Below are positions 43,503 to 51,332 of a stretch of 64,000 nucleotides of DNA, one piece after another. This DNA comes from Erysipelotrichaceae bacterium. Lineage in GTDB: Bacteria; Bacillota_I; Bacilli_A; Erysipelotrichales; Erysipelotrichaceae. The notes below the pieces were generated by a model, which saw only the letters and a list, made by a program, of their open reading frames with translations, ran no database searches and was not told where the DNA came from. The DNA is taken from assembly GCA_017442805.1 (NCBI GenBank), contig JAFRZA010000017.1, positions 24,271 to 88,270 on the forward strand, written 5' to 3'. Made by a program: the position numbers and the translations under genes. Each line of letters starts with the position of its first letter. The stretch's first letter is position 1.

Positions 43503-44546
43503 ATGAGTGAACGGTTACCCTTTTCCTGTGATTACCTGCAGGGCTGCCATCCGGCCATTCTGAACAGGCTTCAGGAAACCAACCTGGAAGCCTGCGACGG
43601 CTACGGCAGCGACAGCTATACGCAAAAGGCTAAGGAATTAATACTTAAAGCCTGTGAGCTGCCGGACGGCGAAGTCCAGCTGCTTTCCGGCGGCACCCAG
43701 GCCAACCTGATCGTCATCGCCGCCGCTCTGCAGAGATATCAGGCCGTCATCTCTGCCGACACCGGTCACATCAACTACCACGAAGCCGGTTCCGTAGAAG
43801 GCTCCGGCCACAAGATCCTCGCCCTGCCTCACCGCTACGGCAAGATCACGGCTCAGCAGGTCGGCGACTACATGAAGGTCTTCACCGCCGACGCCAATAA
43901 CGAGCACATGGCTCAGCCGGCTCTGGTCTACATTTCCCAGCCCACCGAATACGGCACCCTGTATTCCGCTGAGGAATTAAGGCAGCTTCATGAAGTCTGT
44001 CAACAGTACGGTCTGTTGTTATACGCTGACGGCGCCCGTCTGGCCTATAGCCTGGCCGCTGCTGAAAATGACGCCACCCTGCCAATTCTGGCCAAGTACT
44101 GCGACATCTTCTACATCGGCGGCACCAAGTGCGGAGCCCTGCTGGGCGAAGCGGTGGTGTTCAGCCGTAAGAACCTGCTTCCCCATTTCTTCACCACCTG
44201 TAAGCAGATGGGCGGCATTATGGCCAAGGGAAAGCTGCTGGGCATTCAATTTGCCACGCTGTTTGAAGATGATCTCTATCTGAAAGTCGGAAAGGAAGCC
44301 GTCAGCTACGCCGATGAGATCAGGCTGTTTCTGAAGACCAACGGCTGGCAGCTGCTGTTTGACTGCCCGACCAATCAGATCTTCGTCATCATGGACGACG
44401 AAAAGCTGGAGAAATTCGGTAAGAAGGTCAGCTACAGTTTCTGGGAGAAAACCGATGACAGCCATACCGTCATCCGGCTGGCCACCAGCTGGGCGACCAC
44501 CCGGCAGAACGTGGATGACCTCTTACAGGTCATTGAGGAATTATGA
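43503..44546 (+). CDS. Low-specificity L-threonine aldolase
   Basis: PLP enzyme of the aspartate aminotransferase fold, 347 residues, the family length. It cleaves threonine or allo-threonine to glycine and acetaldehyde. Motifs are SGGTQANL for PLP-phosphate binding, DTGHINYHEAGSVE, YADGARLAYSLAA with the PLP Asp and neighbouring Arg, and the Schiff-base Lys in IGGTKCGALLGEAVV. The substitution pattern at the N-terminus (FSCDYLQGCHPAIL) is the short form seen in Firmicutes. It is co-directional with and 23 bases after the Na/Pi gene; terminated by a GC-rich hairpin. Confidence 0.9.
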   Translation: MSERLPFSCDYLQGCHPAILNRLQETNLEACDGYGSDSYTQKAKELILKACELPDGEVQLLSGGTQANLIVIAAALQRYQAVISADTGHINYHEAGSVEGSGHKILALPHRYGKITAQQVGDYMKVFTADANNEHMAQPALVYISQPTEYGTLYSAEELRQLHEVCQQYGLLLYADGARLAYSLAAAENDATLPILAKYCDIFYIGGTKCGALLGEAVVFSRKNLLPHFFTTCKQMGGIMAKGKLLGIQFATLFEDDLYLKVGKEAVSYADEIRLFLKTNGWQLLFDCPTNQIFVIMDDEKLEKFGKKVSYSFWEKTDDSHTVIRLATSWATTRQNVDDLLQVIEEL

Positions 44547-44551
44547 ACATA

Positions 44552-44577
44552 AGCCCGGCAGAACCGCCGGGCTTTTT
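44552..44577 (+). terminator. Terminator after threonine aldolase
   Basis: Perfect 8-bp stem AGCCCGGC / GCCGGGCT with a 6-base loop, followed by TTTTC. Confidence 0.9.
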
Positions 44578-44652
44578 CATCAGCCGGCGGCGATTTTGAC
44601 TAATCCGGATGTTGTGCTAGTATGGGTTATAGAGAAAAGGAGATGTTTCTGC

Positions 44653-46128
44653 ATGAAGAAATACACCGTTGCCTTTTTCCGGGATTATCTGCTGGCGATG
44701 CTGCTGGCATCAATATTGGGCTTTCTGGCTTACGCCAATTCCCCCAATGACAGACTGGCCATTTATCTGGTCGTCGGAGCGGCTGCGGGATTCACTTTCC
44801 TGTACTACTTTTTCATCAACCGCTTCGGGTTCATGAATGAGTGTTCATATGAACTAAACCTGGGGATCTTTCTGATTTCTCTGGCTCTGCATACCGCTGC
44901 CGTTTTCCTGGCTGGCGGGTTCATGCAGTCGGGATTCTTCATCCCCTGGTATGTCATTTCTTTGCCGTTTCTTCCCCTGAGCTTCATTTCCTTTCTGGGT
45001 CTGGACGCTATGCGCATTGCCATCTTCGCCATCCATTTTCTGGCCATCGTCTTTCTGATACTGATCCTGAAAATCAGGCCGAACGTTTGCAAGGCGCTGA
45101 TCGCCCTGCTCTGCATCGGTCTGATGACCACAGCCAGCGTTTACCGCTATCAGCATAACGATGAAAAGAAATACCAGGGTCACGGCTTTGACTACATGCA
45201 CGGCTTTTCCAGCACCGACTTTGAAGGTTACTACGTCTACAGCGAACCCAGCAAGCTGGTCACTCTCGACCATCCGGCATCCCTGCTGATCGAAGATGAA
45301 AAGGACATGCCCGTTCTCGATGGCGCCGAAGCCTGTTATCCGCTTTACTGCGCGGTGGCCAAGGCCATCTACAAGGACATCGATAGAATTGAAAAGGACT
45401 TCATCAACGATAACAGCGGCGATAAGAAAGCCTACCAGAACGGTAAGATCGTCACCTTCACCAACACCGTCTACGGTTACTGGCGGCTGGCGGACAGGGA
45501 ATGTGACATGCTGTTTGGAGCCCGTCCTTCCCAGTCCCAGACTGAATACGCCAAGAGTGTCGGTGTGGAATATCAACTGACCGCCATCGGCCGGGAAGGC
45601 TTCATCTTCTTCGTTGAGGAAGACAACCCAGTTGACAATCTGACCAGTGAACAGGTACGGGCCATCTATCACGGCGACATTACCAACTGGAGCCAGGTTG
45701 GCGGAAAGAACCAGGAAATCGTCGCCTTCCAGAGACCGGAAGGCTCGGGCAGCCAGACCATGATGCTCTACTTCATGGGCGATGTCAGCCTGAAGGAACC
45801 GAAGACCTACGAAACCTTCGATGCCATGAGCGGCGTCATTGAGCACGTTGCCCAATACAACAACGAAGCCGGCGCCATGGGCTATACCTTCCGCTACTTC
45901 CTGGAAGGACTGAATCAGGAAAAGCACGTCAAGATCCTTTCCATTGACGGAGTAGCCCCAACAGTAGAAAACATCAAGACCGGCGCCTACCCGCTGATCA
46001 CCACGCTGTACTGTGTCACCAGAGCCAACGAGAACAACGAAAACGTTCAGAAAGTACTGGACTTCCTGTTAAGCGAAGATGGTCAGTACATCATTGAAAA
46101 GACCGGCTACGCGCCGCTGAATAAATAG
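44653..46128 (+). CDS. PstS-like substrate-binding domain fused to an N-terminal multi-pass membrane domain
   Basis: A 491-residue protein. About six hydrophobic segments occupy residues 8-165 (ending LIALLCIGLMTTASVY). A PstS/PBP-like domain follows from about 185 to 491: LFGARPSQSQTEYAK, FIFFVEEDNPVDNLTSEQVRAIYHGDITNWSQVGG, FQRPEGSGSQTMM (phosphate-binding loop) and AIGYTFRYFLEGL-like (GAMGYTFRYFLEG). Typical PstS proteins are simple lipoproteins; the membrane domain in place of a lipobox is unusual. The start MKKYTVAFF at 44653 has AAGGAG about 11 bases upstream. No PstABC genes are nearby, so it may act as a phosphate sensor or scavenging protein; unproven. Confidence 0.78.
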   Translation: MKKYTVAFFRDYLLAMLLASILGFLAYANSPNDRLAIYLVVGAAAGFTFLYYFFINRFGFMNECSYELNLGIFLISLALHTAAVFLAGGFMQSGFFIPWYVISLPFLPLSFISFLGLDAMRIAIFAIHFLAIVFLILILKIRPNVCKALIALLCIGLMTTASVYRYQHNDEKKYQGHGFDYMHGFSSTDFEGYYVYSEPSKLVTLDHPASLLIEDEKDMPVLDGAEACYPLYCAVAKAIYKDIDRIEKDFINDNSGDKKAYQNGKIVTFTNTVYGYWRLADRECDMLFGARPSQSQTEYAKSVGVEYQLTAIGREGFIFFVEEDNPVDNLTSEQVRAIYHGDITNWSQVGGKNQEIVAFQRPEGSGSQTMMLYFMGDVSLKEPKTYETFDAMSGVIEHVAQYNNEAGAMGYTFRYFLEGLNQEKHVKILSIDGVAPTVENIKTGAYPLITTLYCVTRANENNENVQKVLDFLLSEDGQYIIEKTGYAPLNK

Positions 46129-46137
46129 GAGGAAAAC

Positions 46138-46289
46138 ATGAGAGTCCTTTACATCGACTATGAGCATTATCTTTTTCCTGAAGGCATTAATACCCTCGAA
46201 GAATTCATTGATCATGTCTAGTTGATGAAGACACTCGCGAAAAACTGTGTCTTGACGGGAAATGTCACTGGTTTGAGGAGAAAGAGTAA
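46138..46289 (+). pseudogene. Very small broken gene after the PstS-like gene
   Basis: A good ribosome-binding site (AGGAGG) precedes an ATG that opens 27 codons (MRVLYIDYEHYLFPEGINTL...) before TAG at 46219-46221. One frame over, coding-like sequence continues (VDEDTREKLCLDGKCHWFEEKE) to TAA at 46287-46289. Joining them by a one-base change gives a protein of about 50 residues with uniform character. The best reading is a frameshifted small gene. No family recognised. Confidence 0.45.
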
Positions 46290-46316
46290 TTGCCAATTAT
46301 CGAGCCACTTTTAAAG

Positions 46317-46350
46317 ATGACCTGAAATCAGGTCATTCTTCTTTTGGTTT
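46317..46350 (+). terminator. Terminator of the PstS-like transcription unit
   Basis: 9-bp stem ATGACCTGA / TCAGGTCAT with a 2-base loop as written (likely 4 after fraying), then TCTTCTTTTGGTTTTC. Confidence 0.7.
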
Positions 46351-46368
46351 TCTTTATTAACCCATTAA

Positions 46369-47664
46369 TTACAGACAGTCATTAATCCATTGTTGAGCAA
46401 AGTATAATGGAACATTTATCATCCATCCCTGATCACGATATCCCGACATTGAAAACCTGATACCAGTTAAAGCATCATTGGTTTTCACAACTGTACGAAG
46501 ACTCTTTGACCGCAGGTTTTCTTCAGCCTTTACTTCTAAGGGGTATACTTTTTCTTTCTGTATAACAAAATCTATTTCCATGGTCGAGTTATTGTTTGAA
46601 TAATAATATGGTTTCATCGGTAATGCCATGATTTCCTGGCATACATACTGTTCGGTAAATGCCCCTTTGTATTCTTCAAAAATTGTATCTCCAACCAGAA
46701 CCTGGCTTGCCGTAGTATCATTCATTGCCCCTAATAATCCTAAATCACTGACAAACAGTTTAAAGTCGCTCAGTATCTCATAGTGTTTAAGAGGCGCCTG
46801 TATTTTACTGAGTCGATTTATCTTATACACCAGACCAGCATCCACAAGCCATTGAATTGCATCTTCAAATTCCTTTGCTCTTCCACCTTTTTTTATGGCT
46901 CCATAAAGGAATTTTTTGTTCTCTTTTGCTAACTGAGCTGGAATAGATCCGTATACCAGTTTAACCTTTGCCAGTAAGTTTGAAGGGATATGTTTTGAAA
47001 AATCCCTCTCATAGTCAGCAAGTATCCTTTTTTGCAGTTCTCTTGTTTCATGTAGATTCTGTGTCCTAATATAATAATCAACAACTTCCGGCATCCCTCC
47101 CGTGTAGTAGTATTGCCGCAACTGATCCTGAAATACCGGATTAAACCCTGCGTTTTTCTCCCAATCATGATTTTCCATTAGTTTAACAAGGCTGTTCTTG
47201 TCATTAGCCATCAAGAATTCCTTGAATGTCATGGGATATAATGTTAACTGATCGACTTTTCCCACCGGAAAACCTGTACCGTTATGAACACTTATTCCCA
47301 GCAGACTTCCTGCTACTGCCACGTGATATCCTGGAGCTTCCTCCTGAAAGTATTTAAGAGAAGTCAACGCCAAAGGAATTTCCTGAATCTCATCAAGAAT
47401 TATCAGCGTTCTTCCCTCTTCAATTGTTTCACCCGTTAAAGCAGAAAAAACACGAAGGAGTCGATGTATATCAAAATCAAAAAAACTGCTTGAAAGTACT
47501 GGATTGTTATCGCAGTTTAAATAAACCACATTCGAATATTCATTTTTTCCAAACTCCTTAAGTATCCAGGTTTTCCCTGTTTGCCTTGCTCCGAGGAGAA
47601 TCAGAGGCTTTCTATTTTCTTTTTCTTTCCATTTCAATAAAGAATCATATAAAACTCGCTTCAT
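46369..47664 (-). CDS. AAA ATPase with C-terminal DUF4143 domain
   Basis: A 431-residue ATPase of the AAA_14-DUF4143 type. Walker A is LLGARQTGKTW (Gly25-Thr32 region), Walker B RTLIILDEIQEIP, and sensor-1-like VAVAGSLLGI. The C-terminal DUF4143 domain has a restriction-endonuclease-like core (MEIDFVIQKEKVYPLEVKAEENL, matching D-x-n-E-x-K). The region is clearly more AT-rich than its neighbours, as expected for recent transfer. Three 33-bp-spaced repeats lie just upstream. Such genes are widespread and often in many copies in a genome, but their role is not established. Confidence 0.88.
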   Translation of the reverse strand: MKRVLYDSLLKWKEKENRKPLILLGARQTGKTWILKEFGKNEYSNVVYLNCDNNPVLSSSFFDFDIHRLLRVFSALTGETIEEGRTLIILDEIQEIPLALTSLKYFQEEAPGYHVAVAGSLLGISVHNGTGFPVGKVDQLTLYPMTFKEFLMANDKNSLVKLMENHDWEKNAGFNPVFQDQLRQYYYTGGMPEVVDYYIRTQNLHETRELQKRILADYERDFSKHIPSNLLAKVKLVYGSIPAQLAKENKKFLYGAIKKGGRAKEFEDAIQWLVDAGLVYKINRLSKIQAPLKHYEILSDFKLFVSDLGLLGAMNDTTASQVLVGDTIFEEYKGAFTEQYVCQEIMALPMKPYYYSNNNSTMEIDFVIQKEKVYPLEVKAEENLRSKSLRTVVKTNDALTGIRFSMSGYRDQGWMINVPLYFAQQWINDCL

Positions 47665-47683
47665 ATCCGTTCTCTTTCCTTTT

Positions 47684-47759
47684 ACATTTTTCTGGGCCAG
47701 TTTACATTATTATCTTACATTTTTCTTGGTGTATTTTCAATTAATATATACATTTTTCT
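47684..47759. repeat. Three phased direct repeats at the DUF4143 promoter
   Basis: ACATTTTTCT occurs at 47684-47693, 47717-47726 and 47750-47759, exactly 33 bases apart each time, about three helical turns. Extended copies read TTTACATTTTTCTGGGCC, TTACATTTTTCTTGGTG and TATACATTTTTCTGGCCC. A minus-strand promoter TTGAAA (47736-47741), 17 bases, TAAGAT (47713-47718) places copy two between -35 and -10, one copy upstream, one downstream. They are direct, not inverted. Confidence 0.85.
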
Positions 47760-47784
47760 GGCCCTTGTTTCTCTGTCAATATTA

Positions 47785-47810
47785 AAAGAATACTGATCCC
47801 AGTATTCTTT
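47785..47810 (-). terminator. Terminator after mtnA
   Basis: Minus strand AAAGAATACTG GGAT CAGTATTCTTT followed by TAATATT; perfect 11-bp stem, 25 bases after the mtnA stop. Confidence 0.85.
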
Positions 47811-47834
47811 GTTTAATTTCTCTACTTATATGAC

Positions 47835-48881
47835 TCAGCCAAACAGCTTACGGAAGTTTTCCTCAAAGGGCGGATAGACGATGCCCTTCTCGGTCACGAA
47901 GCCGCTGACCAGTGTGTGATCGGTAACGTCGAATGACGGGTTGTAGCACTTGCAGTCCTTCGGCGCCATTCTTTCCTTATACCACATCTCCGCTACTTCG
48001 GAAGGTTCTCTCATTTCGATCTTAATGTGATCGCCATCCGGACAGTTCAGGTCAATGGTACTGCTGGGGCCCAATGAGTAGACCGGTATGCCGTAGTGCT
48101 TGGCCAGAATGGCCACGCCGCTGGTTCCGATTTTGTTGGCAAAGTCACCGTTGGCTGCGATGCGGTCGCAGCCGACCAGACAGATGTCCACCCAGCCGTT
48201 CTTCATGACCAGGGAAGCCATGTTGTCGCAGATCAGGGTAACATCGACGCCTCCGTTCATCAGTTCAAAGGTCGTTAGTCTGGCGCCCTGAAGCAGCGGT
48301 CTGGTCTCATCGGCATAGACGTGGAAGTTCATTCCCTGTTTGGCTCCAAGTAAGAGCGGACCGATGGCCGTTCCCCGGCTGGTTGCCAGAGGACCGGTGT
48401 TGCAGTGGGTGAGAACGCCGTCACCATCATGCAGAAGGGTAAGACCGTATTCGCAGATCTTCAGACACATTTCCTTGTCTTCTTCATGGATCTTATGAGC
48501 TTCCGCGCCGACCAGTTCGACGATCTTTTCGTTGGGCAGGCCCTTGTTGTCTTCAACGACCTTCAGCACTCTTTCCAGCGCCCAGTTGAGGTTTACAGCC
48601 GTCGGGCGGGAGGAATTGAGATATTCCTTCTGCTCTCTGAACCGGGCCAGAAACTGCTCATAGGGCAGACCGGCGTATTGCTGAGAGAGGACGTACATGC
48701 TGTAGCCGGCAAAGATGCCGATGGCCGGCGCGCCTCTGATCTGCAGTTTCTTTATTGCCTGATAACAGTCTTCCAGCCGGTCAAGGTAAAGATACTCAAG
48801 CCGGTTGGGCAGCTGAGTCTGGTCAATGATTATGACCTGTTTTCTGTCATCCGATAACCGGATGTTTTCCAGTTCGGCCAT
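47835..48881 (-). CDS. mtnA: S-methyl-5-thioribose-1-phosphate isomerase
   Basis: Converts methylthioribose-1-phosphate to methylthioribulose-1-phosphate in the methionine salvage pathway; 348 residues, the family length. Motifs are [33 protein letters not shown] with the catalytic Cys (about 160), [19 protein letters not shown] with the catalytic Asp (about 240), and [21 protein letters not shown] at the end. The gene begins right at the uridine phosphorylase stop with no gap, an arrangement that fits a nucleoside and methylthio-nucleoside salvage operon. Other salvage genes are not in the window, so it could also serve another ribose-1-phosphate analogue; the isomerase assignment itself is strong. 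Confidence 0.9.
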   Translation of the reverse strand: MAELENIRLSDDRKQVIIIDQTQLPNRLEYLYLDRLEDCYQAIKKLQIRGAPAIGIFAGYSMYVLSQQYAGLPYEQFLARFREQKEYLNSSRPTAVNLNWALERVLKVVEDNKGLPNEKIVELVGAEAHKIHEEDKEMCLKICEYGLTLLHDGDGVLTHCNTGPLATSRGTAIGPLLLGAKQGMNFHVYADETRPLLQGARLTTFELMNGGVDVTLICDNMASLVMKNGWVDICLVGCDRIAANGDFANKIGTSGVAILAKHYGIPVYSLGPSSTIDLNCPDGDHIKIEMREPSEVAEMWYKERMAPKDCKCYNPSFDVTDHTLVSGFVTEKGIVYPPFEENFRKLFG

Positions 48882-49661
48882 TTATTTCTTCTCGTCTTTG
48901 GCCATCAGGATCTTGATAGCCTCAACGGCTACGCGGATGGCCCGGTCGGTATCATGGACCTGAGTGTTCTCCATGCCGGCCTTGGCTCTTTCCTGATTGG
49001 CGACAACCAGGAAGCAGCTTCCCACTCTGACGCGGTTATAGGCGGCTACGATGAACAGAGCGGCGGATTCCATTTCACTGGCCACGGTTCCCAGCTGCAG
49101 CCAGGCGTCCCATTTTCTTAACAGTTCCTGACCATTGGGCAGAGTCTCGGGACGATGCTGACCATAGAAGGCATCCTTGCACTGAACAACGCCTTCGTGG
49201 TGGGTAACGCCCAGATTCTCACAGGCCTGAACCAGAGCGTTGACGACTTCCAGAGTCGGAACGGCCGGGAATTCGATCGGGGCGTATTCCTTGGTGGTGC
49301 CTTCAGCGCGGATGGCGCCGGTTGCGACGACGACATCGCCGCCTCTGACATCCAGCTGCATGCCGCCGCAGGTGCCGATCCTGACGAAGGTATGGGCTCC
49401 GCACTTGACCAGTTCTTCCATGGCGATGGAAGCGCTCGGACCGCCGATGCCGGTGGAAGTAACGGAAACCTTTTTGCCGTTGAGATATCCGGTGTAGGTG
49501 ACAAACTCGCGGCTGTCGCCGACCAGTTTGGCATCGTCAAAGTAAGCAGCGATCTTGGCGCATCTCTTGGGATCGCCGGGCATGATGACGTATTCGCCGA
49601 CGTCGCCCTTGCCTACGCCAATATGGTATTCCTTATTGGATCCCTCTGTATAATCAACCAT
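48882..49661 (-). CDS. udp: Uridine phosphorylase
   Basis: Purine/uridine phosphorylase family, 259 residues, the size of Udp. It cleaves uridine with phosphate to uracil and ribose-1-phosphate. Motifs are [24 protein letters not shown], phosphate-site [25 protein letters not shown] and the ribose-site [11 protein letters not shown]. The start MVDYTEGS is chosen for the GGAGG site 8 bases upstream. It is the first gene of an operon with mtnA, behind an extended -10 promoter (TGTTATAAT, 49699-49704). Confidence 0.9.
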   Translation of the reverse strand: MVDYTEGSNKEYHIGVGKGDVGEYVIMPGDPKRCAKIAAYFDDAKLVGDSREFVTYTGYLNGKKVSVTSTGIGGPSASIAMEELVKCGAHTFVRIGTCGGMQLDVRGGDVVVATGAIRAEGTTKEYAPIEFPAVPTLEVVNALVQACENLGVTHHEGVVQCKDAFYGQHRPETLPNGQELLRKWDAWLQLGTVASEMESAALFIVAAYNRVRVGSCFLVVANQERAKAGMENTQVHDTDRAIRVAVEAIKILMAKDEKK

Positions 49662-49698
49662 TATAAATACCTCCATTGTATTTTCGATTTATGAATTA

Positions 49699-49707
49699 AT
49701 TATAACA
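49699..49707 (-). promoter_or_regulatory. Extended -10 promoter of udp-mtnA
   Basis: Minus strand TGTTATAAT with TATAAT at 49699-49704. No good -35; the transcription start would be about 30 bases before the ATG. Confidence 0.6.
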
Positions 49708-49719
49708 CTGTCATCCGTT

Positions 49720-49749
49720 AAAAAACAGTTTCCGCCTTCCGGCGGAAAC
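49720..49749 (-). terminator. Terminator of the liv operon
   Basis: Minus strand GTTTCCGCC GGAA GGCGGAAAC followed by TGTTTTTTAA; perfect 9-bp stem. Confidence 0.92.
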
Positions 49750-49790
49750 CGCATTTTAATCATTTTTCTGCTTATGATCAGAACCCGGGT

Positions 49791-50498
49791 TCAGCCTCCC
49801 AGGTAGGCCTTGCGGACCATGTCGTTGTGCAGCAGCTCGTCGGCGTCAGCGCTCAGGACGATCTTGCCGGTCTCCAGAACATAGCCGCGGTCGGCAATCG
49901 ACAAAGCCATCTGGGCATTCTGCTCAACCAGCAGGATGGTCGTTCCGGCTTCGTTGAGAGAATGAATGATGGAGAAGATCTCATCGACCAGGATCGGGGA
50001 AAGACCCATGGACGGTTCATCCAGCATCAGCAGTCTGGGCTTGCTCATCAGAGCCCGGCCCATCGCCAGCATCTGCTGCTCACCGCCGGAGAGCGTTCCG
50101 GCAATCTGGCTTTCCCTTTCCTTAAGCCGGGGAAAATGGCTGTAGACTTCCTCCATCAGAGGCTCTATTTCTTCCTTGGGCAGGGTATAGCCGCCCATTT
50201 CCAGGTTCTCTTTGACCGTCATCCGGGTAAAGACATGACGTCCTTCGGGGACGTGAGCCAGGCCCAGGGTGACCATCTTGTGAGCCGGGATCTTCATGAG
50301 GTTGTGATCCATGAAGGTTATCTGGCCGGTCGTGGAAGTCAGCAGACCGGAGATGGTGTGCAGAACCGTCGTCTTGCCGGCGCCGTTAGCGCCGATAAGG
50401 GAGATGATCTCGCCTTCATTGACGGAAAAGCTGATGCCCTTGATGGCATGAATGGAGCCGTAGTATACGTTGATATCCTTTACTTCCAGCATTGACAT
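49791..50498 (-). CDS. livF: Branched-chain amino acid ABC ATPase LivF
   Basis: A 235-residue ATPase. Motifs are Walker A GANGAGKTT, signature LSGGEQQML, Walker B LLMLDEPSMGLSP and switch LLVEQNAQMAL. Length and the VPEGRHVFTRMTVKENLEMG block identify LivF rather than LivG. It is the last gene of the liv cluster, three bases after livG, with GGGAGG upstream. It pairs with LivG as a heterodimer on the LivHM channel. Confidence 0.92.
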   Translation of the reverse strand: MSMLEVKDINVYYGSIHAIKGISFSVNEGEIISLIGANGAGKTTVLHTISGLLTSTTGQITFMDHNLMKIPAHKMVTLGLAHVPEGRHVFTRMTVKENLEMGGYTLPKEEIEPLMEEVYSHFPRLKERESQIAGTLSGGEQQMLAMGRALMSKPRLLMLDEPSMGLSPILVDEIFSIIHSLNEAGTTILLVEQNAQMALSIADRGYVLETGKIVLSADADELLHNDMVRKAYLGG

Positions 50499-50501
50499 CT
50501 T

Positions 50502-51332
50502 CTATCCCTCCCTGTTCTTTCCCAAGTAGGCTTCAATGACTTCCGGATTGGACTTGATCTGTTCCGGCGTTCCCTTGGCGATGATGCGGCCGTAATTAAG
50601 CACGGCAATGCCTTCGCAGATGCCCATGACCAGTTTCATGTCATGCTCGATCAGCATAACCGCGATCTTGAACTCATCGCGGATCTTGATGATGTTGTCC
50701 ATCAGTTCCTGGGTCTCTACCGGGTTCATGCCGGCGGCCGGCTCGTCCAATAACAGCAGTTTCGGCCTGCTGGCCAGAGCCCGGATGATTTCCAGTCTTC
50801 TCTGAGCACCATACGGCAGATTTCCGGCGGCGGTTTCCGCCAGATTCTGCATGTCAAAGATGCGCAGCAGTTCCAGGGCTCTCTCATGAGCCTCTTCTTC
50901 CTGTCGGTAGTAACGCGGTGAGCGGATGATGCCGCCCAGCGTCGAATAACTGTAGGACTTGCCCATGGCGACCTTGACGTTGTCTTCCACCGACAGGTTA
51001 TTGAACAGCCGGATGTTCTGGAAGGTCCGGGCAATGCCTGCCCGGTTGGCGTCGACCGTCGTCATTTTCGAAGTGTCCTGTCCGTCCAGCAGAATAGTTC
51101 CTCTGGTAGGCTGGTAGACCTTGGTAAGCAGGTTGAAGACCGTCGTCTTGCCGGCGCCGTTGGGGCCGATCAGACCGGCTATTTCGGTCTTGCCGACGAT
51201 CAGGTTGAAATCATCCACGGCGGTCAGACCGCCGAAATCAATTCCCAGATGCAGCGCTTCCAGAACCGGGGTGTAACCCAGGTCGCGCTCAGGAACTATT
51301 GCCCCGCTGGGATAGGTAACCATCTTAGTCAT
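50502..51332 (-). CDS. livG: Branched-chain amino acid ABC ATPase LivG
   Basis: A 276-residue ATPase. Walker A is GPNGAGKTT, the Q-loop is RTFQNIRLFNNLSVEDNVKVA, Walker B LLLDEPAAGMNP and the switch LIEHDMKLVMGI, with the usual LivG-style insertion FGGLTAVDDFNLIV at the start. The signature region reads NLPYGAQRRLEI, a common LivG variant of LSYGxQR. The N-terminus has about 25 residues before the ATPase core (VTYPSGAIVPERDLG), longer than many LivG. It shares one base with the livM stop (TGATG). Confidence 0.92.
   Translation of the reverse strand: MTKMVTYPSGAIVPERDLGYTPVLEALHLGIDFGGLTAVDDFNLIVGKTEIAGLIGPNGAGKTTVFNLLTKVYQPTRGTILLDGQDTSKMTTVDANRAGIARTFQNIRLFNNLSVEDNVKVAMGKSYSYSTLGGIIRSPRYYRQEEEAHERALELLRIFDMQNLAETAAGNLPYGAQRRLEIIRALASRPKLLLLDEPAAGMNPVETQELMDNIIKIRDEFKIAVMLIEHDMKLVMGICEGIAVLNYGRIIAKGTPEQIKSNPEVIEAYLGKNREG

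Noticed and set aside
47684..47759. The three 33-bp-spaced repeats as a CRISPR array
   Set aside because: Only about 10-15 bases are conserved, there are only two intervals, they overlap a promoter, and no cas genes are nearby.
49781..49792. GAACCCGGGTTC palindrome near the livF stop
   Set aside because: It lies downstream of the operon's coding sequence, has no T-run, and a full terminator follows; likely chance.
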